From the NCBI GenBank assembly GCA_023441965.1, contig JAEZNB010000088.1:1-52384 (forward strand): 52,384 nt of DNA, read 5' to 3'. The notes under the pieces were generated by a model. That model was not told the origin of the DNA. It did no database searches and saw only the letters and a program-made list of their open reading frames with translations. Positions 51,577 through 52,384 of this stretch are shown piece after piece; the first letter of the stretch is position 1; each line of letters starts with the position of its first letter. This stretch comes from Bacillota bacterium (lineage in GTDB: Bacteria > Bacillota > Clostridia > Lachnospirales > Lachnospiraceae). A program made the position numbers and the translations under genes.

Positions 51577-52384
51577 TTATTCGCTTTTTACTTCATTCCA
51601 TTTATCAATATAAATGGCTTCTACATCCTCGCCCAGATACTGATAGGGAGTGCAGCGGTCCAGAACAGACTGATCAGGGAAGGCAACCGGACTGAATTTG
51701 ATATCCTCATCGGTGATTAAATCCCTGGCAGCGGCATTGGGTGTGGAATAGGTAATATACTCAAAGTTCTTCAGAGCGATTTCCGCATCGCACATGAAGT
51801 TGATGAAGGCCTCTGCATTTTCCTTATTTCTGCAGTTCTTCGGAATCACCCAGCCATCAATCCATACATTTGAGCCTTCCTTGGGAACCACATATTCCAG
51901 ATCCGGGTTCTCCCTGGCTGTATAAATGGCCTCACCGGAGTAGATGACACCGAGAGCGGCATCACCGCCGATCATCTTATCTCTGACCTGATCCACCACA
52001 TAGGCCTGAACCAGCGGATATTGCTGCTGCAGCAGAGCTTTTGCCTCCTCCAGCTCCGCTTCATTGGTCGAATTGAGGTCATAACCGAGATAGAGCAGGG
52101 CAATACCGAAGGCATCTCTCACGCTGTCGATCATCAGAAGGTTACCTGAGTATTTCTCATCAAAGAGAGCACTCCAGCTGTCGATCGGTTCCTCTATCAT
52201 GGTTTTGTTATATAGGATTCCCAGAGTACCCCAGCAGTAGGGAACGCTGTATTTATTACCGGGATCGAAGGTTTCCGCACTCTTTAAATAAGCCGGATCG
52301 ATATTCTTGATATTGGGAATATTCTTGTAATTTATCTCAGCCAGTAAATCCTCTTCGATCATTTTCTGTATCATGTAATCGGAG
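51577..52384 (-). CDS. potD: Spermidine/putrescine-binding protein PotD, C-terminal part (cut by window end)
   Basis: The frame continues to the right edge, so the N-terminus with its lipoprotein signal is outside the window. The visible part, about 269 residues, starts with SDYMIQKMIEEDLL, the PotD/PotF segment normally preceded by VPS. It includes YSVPYCWGTLGILYNK, a GNLLMIDSVRDAFG hinge and DGWVIPKNCRNKENAEAFINF. An ATG at 52374 lies inside the conserved motif and is not the start. Function is polyamine capture for the PotABC importer, whose genes are expected further right. A strong terminator follows. Confidence 0.9.
   Translation of the reverse strand, partial: SDYMIQKMIEEDLLAEINYKNIPNIKNIDPAYLKSAETFDPGNKYSVPYCWGTLGILYNKTMIEEPIDSWSALFDEKYSGNLLMIDSVRDAFGIALLYLGYDLNSTNEAELEEAKALLQQQYPLVQAYVVDQVRDKMIGGDAALGVIYSGEAIYTARENPDLEYVVPKEGSNVWIDGWVIPKNCRNKENAEAFINFMCDAEIALKNFEYITYSTPNAAARDLITDEDIKFSPVAFPDQSVLDRCTPYQYLGEDVEAIYIDKWNEVKSE

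Overview
The window looks like a chromosomal segment from a spore-forming, plant-polysaccharide-using Clostridia, most probably a Lachnospiraceae relative of Lachnoclostridium or Anaerocolumna. This placement is inferred from protein style and gene content, not from a database search. Supporting points are strong AGGAGG-type ribosome binding sites, TTGACA/TATAAT promoters with 16-18 bp spacers, spore-type LysM lytic enzymes, a lipoprotein GH10 xylanase, and a maltodextrin cluster of the Firmicutes type. No rRNA, tRNA, CRISPR array, prophage or transposase gene was seen.

Layout. Positions 1-13500 hold short independent transcription units: an NfeD-like protein plus flotillin pair, a small membrane protein, a glutathione peroxidase with a striking operator-like inverted repeat, a CorC/HlyC-type membrane protein, a zinc-dependent phospholipase C-like protein, a LysM-SleB hydrolase, a YbaK-type deacylase, a flavin reductase-like protein, a LysM-GH18 spore enzyme, a GH10 xylanase lipoprotein and an alpha/beta hydrolase. 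Positions 13600-24800 hold two tandem type I signal peptidases, argH, an M32 carboxypeptidase, enolase, a 185-bp MITE-like palindrome, a 66-residue unknown protein, a calcium-type P-ATPase and a MATE exporter. A DedA protein follows, converging on MATE with interlocked stop codons, then a PgsA-like phosphatidyltransferase and an unknown membrane protein.

Positions 27300-38450 form a maltodextrin/starch locus. A divergent LacI-type regulator faces malQ, glycogen/maltodextrin phosphorylase, a MalE-like lipoprotein, MalF, MalG and a cell-surface GH13 amylase lipoprotein. The surface amylase would cut starch, MalEFG would import the dextrins, and MalQ plus the phosphorylase would turn them into glucose 1-phosphate and glucose. 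The ATPase of the importer is not encoded here. Repeated TTTCGAAA sites in the intergenic region are likely operators.

Positions 38450-49400 hold two consecutive MacB-like ATPase-permease fusions, a minus-strand block (two linked unknown proteins and luxS), and a second ABC module. That module is a 185-residue FtsX-type permease with an ABC ATPase that has lost several canonical catalytic residues, driven by a promoter with a 16-bp perfect palindrome at the start site. An HAD phosphatase, trpS and a D-2-hydroxyacid dehydrogenase follow. The window ends with a secreted Ig-like protein and the 3' part of a PotD-type polyamine-binding protein, both on the minus strand.

The best candidates for something undescribed are the atypical ABC/mini-FtsX module with its palindromic operator, the pair of unknown proteins beside luxS that share a C-terminal motif, and the MITE-like palindrome downstream of enolase.
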